A stretch of 64,000 bases of DNA from Diphasiastrum complanatum (taxonomy: Eukaryota > Streptophyta > Lycopodiopsida > Lycopodiales > Lycopodiaceae): positions 4,329,607 to 4,393,606 of the forward strand of contig CM055098.1 in assembly GCA_029204225.1 (NCBI GenBank), written 5' to 3'. The position numbers and the translations under genes are program-made. Positions 26,276 through 38,281 of this stretch are shown here, piece after piece. Below the pieces are notes generated by a model. It was not told the origin of the DNA. It was given only the letters and a program-made list of their open reading frames with translations, and searched no databases. Every line of letters starts with the position of its first letter. The stretch's first letter is position 1.

Positions 26276-27660
26276 TTGTCACTTCATCCAGCGAAGCTCT
26301 GTCGAATTTTTGTTCAAAATTTTCAAGTTATCCAATTGCGACGAAACGTCCCACAACAAATGCATGCGTGGCACCGTCCCCTCCTCATCTACCACCGGAT
26401 TGTACCGCCACAAATAACCACCCCCGCTTCTGCCACCATAGCTTCTTCTTCTGCTCAACCATCCACTTCTACTACCACAACTATATCTCCTCTTATTGTT
26501 CCTACAACTTTTGTCCTTGTTCCCACATCTTTCACACCTCTCCTTGTCATTCTTGTTTTGACTCCAGCTTCCATTACCATCGCTTCTTCCATTCCCCTTG
26601 CTACTGCCACTACCACTATTTCTACTACACCTGCCGCCATCAACCCTCTTGATTCCCAATTGTCCCCTGGCACCCTAGCATGGCTCAACCAAATCAACTT
26701 CACACCTCCTACCTCTCCTTCATCTCCATCCATCTTCCAAACCACCCTCCAATTTCCCTCTGTTCCTCTCGTTCCTTTGTTTGAACAATTTGTTCTTAAG
26801 CCCGTTACCACTTCCGCTCCTCTCACACTCCCCACTTCAGCAATAAAGGTTGTCGAGAGTGACCACAGCCATTGCCCAATGACGCATTTGTACAAACAAA
26901 TTTATGTCCTCACCCCTCCGTGTTGCACTAGAGGGTATGGCGTCACCAAAAATACTGATTGAAGATGACAACACTGGTGTGCAGGCCATCCGGGCTACAA
27001 CTCAGACAGCCCCAGCAAGTGCCACGCTACCGGCTGCTCCCACGGACCTCACGACAACCTACCAAGCCTTGGGAACATTCCTCCAAGATGTTGTAGCGGC
27101 TTGGACATCACTGGACAACCGAGTATTGCAATTGACAACCAACAACACCCAACTGCGAGCAAAAATCATGAAGTTGCAGCAAGAATTGATGATAGCTCAA
27201 CAACATGAGCTAGATGGACAAAAGAAGATCTTGAAGCTGCAGCAAAAATAAGACGGCCTTAATTAGTATATCCAAAGCCTCTTCAAGGCAGTAACAGATG
27301 CTTCAGCAAAAGTCTTGGAGCTTCAATCTGAAGCCTCACAAATGCTCGCCCCCCTCTAGGTGCAACTTCAGATCTACGAAACAGAAAATACACGTCTGGG
27401 AGCGGAGGTGCAAGCGCTATAAAATGAGAAGACCGCCAGGCTAGCTCAACCAATACCTGATACAAGGTCATTGTCACAAGCAAGAATGAATTTATTCCAG
27501 CATCAGGTGTAGGTTTACATCCAAACCTTCAACAACTATTAGGAAGAATTCGATAAGTACAGGACAAGTGCCAATCAGGAGCTGGCTCAAGCAAAGCAAG
27601 CCCTCAAGGCCTGCCAAAAGTTTATAGAGCAGAAATCCCAATCCACCCCGATGGAAATTC
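26276..27660 (+). pseudogene. Gypsy B ORF3 (extra ORF after pol), partial
   Basis: Not recognised as a known family. First part (26276-26925): Pro/Ser/Thr-rich with a hydrophobic run (FVLVPTSFTPLLVILVL) that could be a membrane segment, and LSPGTLAWLNQINFTPP. Frame then changes near 26930 to a second part (26904-27660) with heptad-like helices (LDNRVLQLTTNN, KIMKLQQELMIAQQ, KKILKLQQ, ANQELAQAKQALKA), a likely coiled coil. In-frame stops are at 27249, 27357 and others. The region between GNFPQ-like sequence and the Pro-rich part, present in copy E, is deleted here near 26355. The C-terminal domain is missing because the copy is cut at 27663 by a copia LTR. Confidence 0.65.
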
Positions 27661-27663
27661 CAG

Positions 27664-27901
27664 CTCTCTAACTCGTGTTGAGGCTAATGCTAATACACTA
27701 ATATCTTGTACTTTTGCTCATTATTGATTCATTGCTATCATATTCTGATGCTTACATGCTAGATTGTGGTTAAGCCATAACTTCTGTACTAGATCTTGCT
27801 AATCAATCTAGAATCAAGCTACTGTGCTAATCATAAAGTTTAATTAGATCCATCATACTTGTGGACATTCCCCACACGTGTGAATTTTGGAAATTTTGTC
27901 A
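27664..27901 (+). repeat. Truncated 5' LTR of Cop2
   Basis: Matches the last ~240 bp of the 3' LTR (about 38834-39072), from 'ctctctaactcgtgtt' to 'ggaaattttgtca'. It contains the CACACGTGTG palindrome at 27873-27882. Confidence 0.9.
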
Positions 27902-27914
27902 TGGTATCAGAGCC
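27902..27914 (+). other. Primer binding site of Cop2 (initiator tRNA-Met)
   Basis: tggtatcagagcc starts directly at the LTR end. This is the standard plant copia primer site, complementary to the 3' end of initiator tRNA-Met. Confidence 0.95.
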
Positions 27915-28021
27915 AAATTGAGCTTTGCATGCTAACATCTCTGATTGTACAAGAAATTGAGAGCTAATTCAAGCAAAAAAACAGTTTTGCACTTTTTCTC
28001 ACCTTTCTCTGAAGTGTATTT

Positions 28022-28336
28022 TGTCAAAATATTGGAAAAATCTATCTAATGTTGTAAGTAGGGGTCCTAAAAATGCCAAAGATGAATTGAGCTCTTTTGG
28101 CTTAGTAAAGGCCCATCTTAGAATAAAATATTCAAGGTAGGTAGAAGTAGAAACTTGAGGCATTTATTGTACTTAGTTTCATGTTTTGTTGATAGATCTT
28201 GCTTGTAACACAATAATATTTCTTGTATGATCAGCTTTCCTATTGTCAATCAATGCTAGTATGATCTTTATGGTATTATTGGGCTTAGGAGATCAAAAGT
28301 ACATGTGTAGGGCGTCCCACACGTGTGAATTCAACA
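28022..28336 (+). repeat. 5' LTR of Cop1, internally deleted (315 bp)
   Basis: Compared with the 615-bp 3' LTR it lacks one internal block, with the junction inside 'aacttgag/gcattt' near 28159. In the 3' LTR the same word TTGAG stands at both edges of the missing block, so the deletion used a short direct repeat. CACACGTGTG is at 28318-28327. Confidence 0.92.
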
Positions 28337-28349
28337 TGGTATCAGAGCC
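28337..28349 (+). other. Primer binding site of Cop1 (initiator tRNA-Met)
   Basis: tggtatcagagcc immediately follows the LTR terminal CA. Confidence 0.95.
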
Positions 28350-29092
28350 TACCTAAGATTTACAAGCAAATCTAATCAAAAAGTTTGCAATTTTGATCAG
28401 ATTTCAAGCTAGGAATTGTCTAGATTCTACTTTCTAGCTAGTTTGCAGTTTTCTGGTGATTTAGAGCTTCAAACCACTTTGAATGGTCCAGATCAGGTAC
28501 TGTACGGAATTTCAGGTGCAGGCACATGTGAATCCGCCCATTTTCAGTTTGGTGGTTCTCTCTCACCTCAAATCCAAATTTCATGCAAATTGGCCCACTA
28601 GAAAGCTAGAAATGGTAGAATTTGATGCAATTTGAATCATGACAGTTGGATAAGCCAATCAAAAGCTATAAGCTTTTGAATAGTCAAGGGTAGGGCACCT
28701 AGACCTGTGGCAAATCGTGAGTACATGTCATTTATTGCTTGAATGATCACAAAAATCATCCAGAAGTTGACCAATCTCATTTATATGTGATTTAGACAAA
28801 ATTTATAGGTTCTAGGCAAATTGTTTCATACAAATAGATTGTATTTGAGTCAATTTGACATTTTTGGAGTATTTCACACGTGTGAAATTCAGAGAACCAT
28901 AACTTTTGCCATACTTCATCTTTTTTGATGATTCAAATCTTGTTTTAGAGAGATTGTCAAACTAGTGAGATCTATCTCACAGTTTTTTGTTTTGTCTTAC
29001 ATAGGATTTGGTTTTTTTGCCGTTGATTGGTTCCTATAGTGAGAAGATAAGCAATTTTTTTCATCCATCTTTTTTTATTTCCATCATTCTTT

Positions 29093-32000
29093 ATGACTTC
29101 AATGGGTGTCTTTCTATTAGAAGCAAGTGAAAGATTGTCAACCTCTAATTACTCAATTTGGAAGGTTAGGATGGAATCTGTCTTAATACTACAAGATGTG
29201 ATGGATATTGTACTTGGTATTGAAGAAGAACCACAAATTCCTCAAGAAATTCCAAAGTACAAAAAGAGAGCTAGGATGGCTCTGCATTATATTAAGATGA
29301 ATGTCTCAAATGACATTTTAAGAGAAATTGGTGCTTGTACTAATGCCAAAGATGCTTGGGATACTCTCAAGTCCATCTATGAGGCAAAAAATACTTCTAG
29401 ACTTCTAACACTAAGAAACCAAAATTTTCAAAGTGTACAGAGAAGTGATGAATGTGCTTCAGCTTATGTAATGAGAGTTAAAGACCTCTATAGAGAATTG
29501 TCATGCATAGGAGACTCCATCAACCAAAATGAACTTGTTCAAGTCATACTTAATGGGTTAAAGGAGGAATATGACAACCTCGTTCAGAGTTATGCCATTG
29601 AGGTGGAGCTACCAAGTTTGGAAGCACTCCAAAGTGTGCTCATTTCTGAAGAATTAAGACAAGAGTATAAACTCTTGAAAATGGAGAGACTGTCTCTCAA
29701 CATCGATGGTAAAGCTCTCTTTACCAAAGACAAGCACAAGACAAGAAGTAAGAATGAACACCAACCCTCTTCAAGCAAGAACAATCTTATTTCCGAGGAG
29801 AAAGGAGAAGAGGATGAGTCCTCTCAAGCTTCCACATCCAAGAAGAAGAAGAAAAACATCAAGTGTTTCTTTTGTGGCAAGAAGGGGCATTATGCCACCA
29901 ATTGCTTCAAGAAGAAGAGTCAATTTAAGCAAGCCAACATTTCCAATGAAGAGAAGGAAGATGCTCATGCAAGTGATGGAGAGGGATTTCTTATGGTCTC
30001 GAGCTTTTCTTCATCACCTTTCAAGAAGGATGGTTCGTGGTACATCGACAGTGGAGCTTCCTCACATATGTGTAGCTCCAAGCATTCTTTTTCATCCACG
30101 TCACCTTATGAAGGAGCCAAGAAGTCCATCTACACAGCAAATGATCATGAGTGTGCTATTGAAGGCATAGGGAACATTCCCTTAAAGCTTTCTTCATCAA
30201 AAGTTCTTTCCCTATCTAAAGTACTTTTTGTTCCTAAGTTAACAAAAAATCTTACTAGTGTTGGGCAATTGTTTGATAGTGGACTAGATCTGAATTTCAA
30301 TGTTGATACATGTACAATCAAGAATCATGATGAGATCCTTGCATTTGGGTCTAGATATGGTGGAATCTACAAGCTTGATCCCAAAGAGTATGCTAACTCT
30401 TGTGATGGTGCTTTTGCTTCTCATATGTCTTTGGAGGAACTATGGCATAGAAGGTTGGGACATCCTAACTATAGTTCTATGGTGTCCATGGTCAAGAAAA
30501 CCAAAGCTATTGGCCTGCCTAATCTTATCTCCAAGAATTTCAAGCCATGTGAGGCTTGTGCCATATCTAAATCTCATAAGAAGCCTTTTTCAAAGTCATC
30601 TATCAAGACTACACATCCATTGGAGCTCATACACTCGGATGTGCACTTCTCATCTTCAAAGAGCAAGGGTGGTGCTACTTGCTTTGTAACTTTCATTGAT
30701 GATTTCACAAGATTTACTTGGGTATATCTTCTAGCTTCAAAGTCTATGGTGTTTGACTATTTCCTAAAGTTCAAAGCTCTAGTTGAAAAGCAATTTCCAT
30801 ACAAAATCAAGATTCTTAGAAGTGACGGAGGTGGTGAGTACACTTCCAATAAATTTCATGATTATTGTGAGCTTGAAGGCATTAAAAGGGAGTTTTCTTG
30901 TGCATATACACCATCTCAAAATGGGGTGGCTGAAAGAAATAATAGAACCTTGTGTGAATGTGCCAAAACCATTAGAATTGAGGCATCCTTGCCAAAAGAC
31001 TTTTGGGGTGAGGCCATCAATTGTTCAAACTATCTTTGCAATCAACTCCCTCATGTTGCACTTGGAGAAAAGTCACCATATGAAGCACTTTATTTGAAGA
31101 AACCTAAGGTTGATCACCTTGGTGTATTTGGATGCATATGCTTTGTCCATATTCCCTTGGAAACGAGAAAGAAGGATGATCCTTGTGCAAGCAAAGGAGT
31201 AATGGTTGGATATTCATCCAACAAGAAAGCCTATTGAATCTACATGCTCTCTACTTCTAAAGTAATTAAAAGCAGAGATGTAGTTTTTCATGAAGAAGAA
31301 AAGTACAATCTTGGAGGGGCTGAGATCAAACAACCTCAAAATCTATCACCTTTTGTTATTGAAGACAATCAACATATGGAGGGGTCGAGATTTGAAGATG
31401 AAAGTCCTCGGTTTTTCACTCCTAGAAGATCCATGAGGGAGAGATCCGAGCCTAAGAGGCTCACTTATGATGACAAAGGAAAACAAGTGGATCTTGATTC
31501 CACTTATGCTTATTTTGTTTCTCATGAGGAGCCCAAAGATTTCCAAGAAGCCCTCAATACCAAGGAGTGGTATGAGGCCATGAAGATTGAATATGATGCC
31601 TTGATCACCAACCACACATGGGAGCTAGTGGATCCACCACCTAACATGCATATCATTGGATGCAAGTGGGTGTTCAAGATCAAGTACAATCATGATGGCT
31701 CCATCAACAAGTACAAGGCAATATTATGTGCTAAAGGCTTTGCACAAATATATGGCATTGATTATGAAGAAACCTTTGCTCCTGTAGCAAAAATTTCTCT
31801 TGCCTTACTTTTTAAGTGAAAATCGTATCAACTTGATGTCTCCAGCACTTTTTTGAATGGCTATCTTGAGGAGGAGATATACATGGAACAACCTCAAGGA
31901 CTTATCAAGGATAAATCTAAGGTGTGTTTGCTATTTAGAAGTCTTTATGGCTTGAAGCAAGCACCTAGATCATTGTATTCAAGACTCAACAACTTTCTAC

Positions 32001-33048
32001 TTTCATTAGGATTTGTGCTTAGTGACTATGATCCTTCTATGTACTTAAAGTTTGATGGTAGTAATATTGTCATTCTTTTAATTTATGTAGATGACATTAT
32101 TCTTAGTGGAAGTTGTTTGATGCTAGTTCAAGAAACTAAAGATGCATTAGGAAGAGAATTTAAAATGCAAGATCTAGGAGAGATCCATTACATTTTAGGC
32201 CTTGAGATTGATTTTCATGAAGAGTATGCTTTTATTTCTCAATCTAGTTATGTTTTTTCTATGTTGAGAAGATTCAATATGCAAAATTGCAAAGGCATAG
32301 ATACTCCCATGGAGAAACATGTAAAAGATCATATTAAAGGTGATGAAAGATCCTTCGAGGATATCACACTTTATAGGAGTCTTATAGGCTCTTTGATTTG
32401 GCTTACTATCACTAGACCCGATTTGAGCTATTGTGTGCACAAATTGAGTCGATTTATGCAAGATCCTAAGATCCAACATTGGAAGATGGCCAAGAGAGTT
32501 CTAAGATATGTATCTTCTACTCAAGATTATGGTTTATTGTACAAGAATGAAGATCTAACCATTATTGGCTATTCGGATTCCGATTTTGCAAGTGATAAAA
32601 TGGATCGAAAGTCCATTAATGCATATACTATCTTTCTTGGAGGCAATCTTGTGTCTTGGCTTTCAAAGAAGCAAGATACCATATCTCTATCTTCTTGTGA
32701 GGCCGAGTACAAAGCACTCACTACAACAACTAAAGAGGTGCTTTGGATCAAGAGGTTAATCATGGAGCTAAAGTGCATCAAAGAGGATGACCTTCCCTTG
32801 ATCAAATGTGACAACATATCGGCCCAAGCTCTTGCAAACAGTCTTATTTTTCATGCGAAAGCAAGCATATAGAAGTGGCACACCATTTTGTAAGAGAAAA
32901 GCTCATTGGAGGTGAAATCAACTTGGAACACGTCGACACATCTTCATGTATTGCTGATCTTCTCACAAAGCCACTTTGCAAAAGTGCTTTCTCAAAGCAT
33001 AGATCTAATCTTGGTCTTATCTCAAGATCGATGCTTGATCCACATTAG
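29093..33048 (+). pseudogene. Cop1 gag-pol polyprotein, one frame with two nonsense codons and a late frameshift
   Basis: Start ATG 29093 (MTSMGVFLLEA). Order: gag (RARMALHYIKMNVS, VILNGLKEEYDNLVQS), zinc knuckle CFFCGKKGHYATNC at about residue 257, protease WYIDSGASSHMC near 317, GAG-pre-integrase LWHRRLGHP near 450, integrase with FIDDFTRFTW, SDGGGEYTS and SQNGVAERNNR, RT with QLDVSSTFLNGYLEEEIYM and LIYVDDIIL, and RNase H with YSDSDFAS and SLSSCEAEYKAL. Domain order protease-integrase-RT-RNase H is diagnostic of copia. Breaks: TGA at 31235 (an Arg codon in Cop2), TGA at 31817 beside a short deletion before the RT core, and a one-base shift near 32855 that moves the last ~60 codons (to TAG 33046) into another frame. 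The rest is well preserved, so this copy looks fairly young. Confidence 0.93.
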
Positions 33049-33058
33049 ATACATTTTT

Positions 33059-33066
33059 AGAAGGAG
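33059..33066 (+). other. Polypurine tract of Cop1
   Basis: agaaggag directly before the 3' LTR start TGTCAAAA; the expected plus-strand primer site. Confidence 0.85.
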
Positions 33067-33681
33067 TGTCAAAATATTGGAAAAATCTATCTAATGTTGT
33101 AAGTACGAGTCCTAAAAATGCCAAAGATGAATTGAGCTCTTTTGGCTTAGTAAAGACCCATCTTAGATTAAAAATACTCAAGGTAGGTAGAAGTAGAAAC
33201 TTGAGCTACCATAGGAATTGCCATTCGTAGTTTGCATGCCACATTTAATGCATGAAAAGACTAGGTGGCACAATTAGACATATTGAGATGGCTTGAATAA
33301 GTCTAGATAGCTTGAGAGGTGGATTCATAACTTAAATTCAACTCAAAGTAGGAGGAGAGTCCATGGATCTATATATATATGATGTACTTTCATTGAGAAG
33401 ATGATGAAATTTGTGTGTAATGCAAATTTGGAGACTAAGCTCTTTGTGCCCTCTCTCTCTACTCGAGTTTTGTACTTTCATTTTCTCTCTCTAGCCGAGT
33501 TGAGGCATTTATTGTACTTAGTTTCATGTTTTGTTGACAGATCTTGCTTGTAACACAATAATATCTCTTGTATGATCAGCTTTCCTATTGTCAATCAATG
33601 CTAGTTTGATCTTTATGGTATTATTGGGCTTGGGAGATCAAAAGTACGTGTGTAGGGCATCCCACACGTGTGAATTCAACA
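33067..33681 (+). repeat. 3' LTR of Cop1 (615 bp)
   Basis: Begins TGTCAAAATATTGG and ends GTGTGAATTCAACA. It contains an AT-rich 'ctatatatatatga' TATA-like site near 33369, absent from the deleted 5' LTR, and CACACGTGTG at 33663-33672. Confidence 0.93.
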
Positions 33682-34314
33682 TATCTGGATCAAATCGGAT
33701 TGGAACTGAATTTTCAGACATGAATAGTGGTAGTACAGAATTCTGGAATTCCGCACATGTGAAAATCAGAGATTTTCAATCCCTTTTATCTCCTTGCTTG
33801 TAGATCCAAAAGTAGTGGTCTTATAGCTTGATGAAAAGCTTATAATTTGTACTTTCCATAGAAATTGATACCAAATCAATCTGATGTGTCTATCAAGAGT
33901 TATAAGCTCTTAAAAAGGATAGGGATAGGTCCAAAATCCGAGTGACAGCATTTTGATTTGATTCAACCTTGCTTTGTTTTGAGTCCATTGTTTTGAGCAT
34001 CCTTCACAAGAAACTGAAGATCAAGACTAAGATTGAGGTAATTGAACACCCTTTGAGCCTTCTGAGTGTCAATAGTGTTTTCTTCTGAAGCATTTCACAC
34101 GTGCCAAAAGTAGGATTCAAACTTGCCAAAGTGTCACGATTCACTTTGTGTGTCTGATCTAGATAATCTTGTCTTGTGGAATATTTGAGATCCTTCTCAA
34201 ATACAGTTGCAAGTGTTTCACATACGAAGGTAGTGAAAGAGAGCAGCAACTTTAAGTTTGATTGAAACAAGCTCAAACATATTGCAGTCCAATAACTAAG
34301 AAGTCTTCATCTAA

Positions 34315-37300
34315 ATGGCACCTCTGGGAGGATATCTTCTAGAAGCAAATGAACGACTAAATACTTCTAATTACTCAATTTGGAAGTTCAAAATGGAGTC
34401 TATTTTGATACTCCAGGATGTTATGGACGTTGTGCTTGGTGTTGAGGAGGAGCCTCAAGCACATGATGTAATTCCTAAGTATAGGAAGAGAGCTAGAATG
34501 GCTCTACATTTCATTAAGATGAATGTATCTAATAAAATTTTGAGAGAGATAGGATCTTACACTACAACCAAAGAAGCTTGGGATGCACTTAAGTCCATCT
34601 ATGAAGCAATGAATACTTCTAGAATACTCACTCTTAGTAATCCGATTTTCCAAAGTTTCCAAACAAGTGAAGAGAGTGCATCAAACTATGTTCTGAGAGT
34701 TAAAGATTTACATAGAGAGCTTTCATGTGTTGGTGTTACTATTAACCAAGATGAGCTAGTTCAAGTCATTTTAAATGGCTTGAAAGATGACTATGATAAT
34801 CTTGTTCAGTCTTTTGCCATTAAGGAGGAGTTGCATAATCTAGAAACTGTCCAAGGAATTTGTATTTCTGAAGAATCTAGGCAAAGCTATAAACTGTCCA
34901 AGATGAACAAACTCGAGCATGGTGGCAGTGACAAAGCCCTCTTTGTCAAAGACAAGCATAAAGGAGGGAGTAAGAACCAGTTCTCTCAAGCATCCAACAA
35001 AGACAAAGCCAGAGATCGAGACAAAGATGGTGAAGAAGATGATTCATCTCATCCTTCTACTTCAAAGACCAAGAAGAAGAAAGTGAAGTGTTTCTTCTGT
35101 GGCAAGAAGGGGCACTATGCCTCTAATTGCTTTAAGAAGAAAAACCAACTCAAGCAAGCTAATCTCTCCAAAGAGATTGAAGAAGATTATGTTGCAAGTG
35201 ATGGAGAAGGATCACTTATGGTGTCCAGTTTTTCTTCATCACCTTTCAAGAAAGATGGAGCTTGGTACATAGATAGTGGAGCTTCTTCACATATGTGCTG
35301 TTCAAAGGATTCATTTGACTCAATTGTACCTTACAAAGGACTTAAGAGATCTATTTACACTGCTAATGATCATGAGTGCTCAATAGAAGGAATTGGCATC
35401 ATTCCATTAAAACTTGCTTCTCCTAAAGTTCTTGCACTTTCTAATGTTCTTTTTATTCCAAAACTTACAAAGAACTTGATTAGTGTGGGAAAGTTGCTTG
35501 ATAATGGTCTTGATGTAAAGTTCAACTCCAATACTTGCTTTATCAAGAAAAATGATGAGATCCTAGCTGATGGATCTAGATGTGGTGGAATTTTTAAGTT
35601 GAATTCTTATGAGAATGCAAACCATTGTGAAGTTGCTTTGTTATCTAAGGAGGAGTTGTGGCATAGAAGGTTGGGGCATCCTAACTTTAAATCTATGTCT
35701 TCTATGGTCAAGAAAGTGAAGGCAATTGGTCTTCCAAAATCTCTTTCCAAAAATTTCAAGCCTTGTGAGGCTTGTGCTATTGCAAAATCACACAGAAAGC
35801 CATATTAGAAGTCTTTCATAAAGACTACTCATCCTTTGGAGCTTATACACTCAGATGTACATTTTTTCTCTTCTAAAAGTATTGGTGGTGCAACATGTTT
35901 TGTCACCTTTATTGATGACTTTACTAGATATACTTGGTTGTATCTACTTTCTTCAAAGGCTATGGTTTTTTATCAGTTCCTGATCTTCAAAGCTTATGTT
36001 GAGAAACAGTTTTCTTTCAAAGTTAAAGCTTTAAGATGTGATGGAGGAAGTGAATACATCTCCAACAAGTTTCATGAATGTTGTGAAAGTGAAGGAATAA
36101 AGAGAGAGTCTTCTTGTGCTTATTCTCCATCTCAAAATGGAGTTGCTGAGAGGAAAAACAGATCTTTATGTGAATGTGCTAAAGCAATTCGAGTTGAAGC
36201 TTCTTTTCCTATTGAATATGGGGTGCAACTATTTGTGCAATAGATTACCTCACAATGCACTTGTTGAAAAATCACCTTTTGAAGTCTTGTTTAAGAAGAA
36301 ACCTAAGGTAGATCACCTTAGAGTTTTTGGTTGTGCTTGCTTTGTTCATGTGCCCTTGGAAACAAGGAAAAGAGATGATCCTAATTCTATTAAAGGGATC
36401 ATGGATAGATATGCATCCAACAAGAAAGCTTATAGAATCTATGTTCCCTCTACTTCAACTACAATTGAGAGTAGGGATGTTATATTCCATGAGGATCAAA
36501 GATACATTCTTGAGGAGGCCGAGTTCAAAGATTCTCACAAAGATACTCCAATCATCACCCTTGAAGACTATCATGGAGAGATGGGGTTGAGAATTGAGGA
36601 GGAGTCACCTCGAATCTTTTCACCAAGGAATCCAAGAGAAAGATTTGAGCCTAGGAGGCTTACCTATGAAGATAGAGGCAAGCAAGTGGAAATCAACTCC
36701 ACTAATTGTGCTTATTTTATTTCTCATGAGGAGCCAAAGGATGTATATGATGCACTCAACTCGAAGGAATGGTACCTTGCCATGAAGGAGGAATATGATG
36801 CTTTGATGGCCAATAAGACATGGGAGCTTGTGGATCTTCCATCCAACAAGCACACCATTGGTTGCAAGTGGGTTTTTCGAGTCAAGTATAATCAAGATGG
36901 CACAATCAACAAGTACAAGACTAGACTTTGTGCTAAAGATTTTTCTCAAGTTTATGGACTTGATTATGAGGAGACTTTTGCTCCAGTTGCAAAGATGGTA
37001 TCAATTAGAATCATAATTTCTGTTGCTTGTTTTTTCAACTGGCAAGTTCTTCAACTAGATGTCTCTAATGCATTTCTAAATGGATATCTAGAAGAAGAGA
37101 TTTATATGGATCGGCCTATTGGGTTCATCCATGACAAAGACAAAGTTTGCTTGCTCTTCAAATGTTTACATGGACTAAAGCAAGTTCCAAGGTCATGATA
37201 TTCTCGACTTAACACCTTTCTTGAGTCACTAGGATTTAATCTTAGTAACTATGATCGTTCCTTATATGTCAAGTTTTTTGATAAAGATATTGTCATCCTT

Positions 37301-38264
37301 CTTATTTATGTTGATGATATCATTCTAACATGAAGTTGTATCAAGTTAGTTGAGGAAACCAAGATTGCACTTGGAAAAGAGTTCAAGATGTAAGATCTTG
37401 GAGAAATTCACTACATTCTAGGATTAGAGATTGACTATCTTAAAGATAAAGCTTTTGTATGTCAATCCAAGTATGCTCTTTCAATGTTAAAAAAGTTCAA
37501 TATGTTAAATTGTAAGAGTATAGAAACTCCTATGGAGCAAAATGTAAAAGACCCTAACAAAGGTGATATAAGATCCTTCGTGGACATCATACTTTTTAGG
37601 AGTCTTATAGGCTCCTTAATTTGGCTCACAATAACTAGATCTGACATAAGATTTAGTGTTGAGCCAGGCTATGCAAAATCCTACTATTTATCATTGGAAA
37701 ATGGCCAAGAGAGTGCTTAGATATATATCTTCAAATTTTGATTATGGTTTATTGTATAAAAGTGAAGATCTTTCTGTTGTTGGTTATTCTGACTCGGATT
37801 TTGCAAGTGATAGAGCAGATCAAAAATCTACAAGTGCTTATGTCATATATCTTGGAGGAAACTTGATATCTTGGCTTTCCAAAAAGCAAGATAATGTATC
37901 ACTCTCATCATGTGAAGCTGAGTATAAAGCACTCACTACAACAACAAAGGAAGTGCTTCGGATCAAGAGGTTACTAATGGAGCTAAAGGTAATCATGAAA
38001 GAAGATCTACCTATGATCATGTATGACAACATTTCAGCCCAAGCCCTTGCCAACAACCCGATATTCCATGCAAGGAGCAAGCATATCGAAGTTGCACATC
38101 ACTTCGTGAGAGAGAAGCTCATTGGAGGTGAAATCTACTTGGAGCACATCAACACATCATCCTGTATTGCTGATATGCTTATCAAACCTCTGAGCAAAAG
38201 TTCCTTCATCAAGCATAGATCCAATCTTGGAGTAATATCAAGATCCATGTTCAAGTCAATATAG
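34315..38264 (+). pseudogene. Cop2 gag-pol polyprotein, several stops and frameshifts
   Basis: Start ATG 34315 (MAPLGGYLLEANERL). Same layout as Cop1: gag, zinc knuckle CFFCGKKGHYASNC, protease WYIDSGASSHMC, LWHRRLGHP, integrase (CEACAIAKSH, FIDDFTRYTW, SQNGVAERKNR), RT (QLDVSNAFLNGYLEEEIYM, LIYVDDIIL) and RNase H (YSDSDFAS, SLSSCEAEYKAL). Breaks: TAG at 35806, a frameshift with short loss near 36220 in integrase (before CNYLCNRLPH), TGA at 37196, TGA near 37331 just after YVDDIIL, TAA near 37391, and a frameshift near 37660. Clearly the same family as Cop1 but a different subfamily: the proteins align along their whole length with many substitutions. Confidence 0.92.
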
Positions 38265-38273
38265 ATTCTTTTT

Positions 38274-38281
38274 AGGAGGAG
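38274..38281 (+). other. Polypurine tract of Cop2
   Basis: aggaggag directly before the 3' LTR start TGTTGAAATGG. Confidence 0.85.

Larger units (their letters stand above)
19109..27663 (+). mobile_element. Ty3/gypsy copy B, decayed, both ends truncated
   Basis: Order: partial 5' LTR (19109-19517), tRNA-Asp type primer site, leader, gag, protease, RT, RNase H, partial integrase, then the extra ORF3 region. The 5' part of the LTR is missing. The 3' end stops inside ORF3 at about 27663, where it joins a truncated copia LTR. Compared with copies C and E it lacks about 770 bp spanning leader and gag start (junction near 20347), most of the integrase core (junction near 24980) and about 1 kb of ORF3 (junction near 26355). 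RT motifs and the tRNA-Asp primer site point to the Athila/Tat side of Ty3/gypsy. Confidence 0.88.
28022..33681 (+). mobile_element. Copia element Cop1, nearly complete, nested in the Cop2 leader
   Basis: It has a 5' LTR 28022-28336, primer site 28337-28349, leader to 29092, gag-pol 29093-33048, polypurine tract 33059-33066 and 3' LTR 33067-33681. LTRs begin TGTCAAAA and end TTCAACA. Flanking 5-mers are tattt (28017-28021) and tatct (33682-33686), a target duplication with one change. The inverted Cop2-family copy shows the uninterrupted site ('gtgtatttggatcaaat' when read on the minus strand near 41145), proving the insertion point. The 5' LTR is about 300 bp shorter than the 3' LTR. Confidence 0.95.

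Noticed and set aside
29590-30689. Several 60-150 codon ORFs in other frames within Cop1
   Set aside because: They overlap the well-supported gag-pol frame and carry no domain features.
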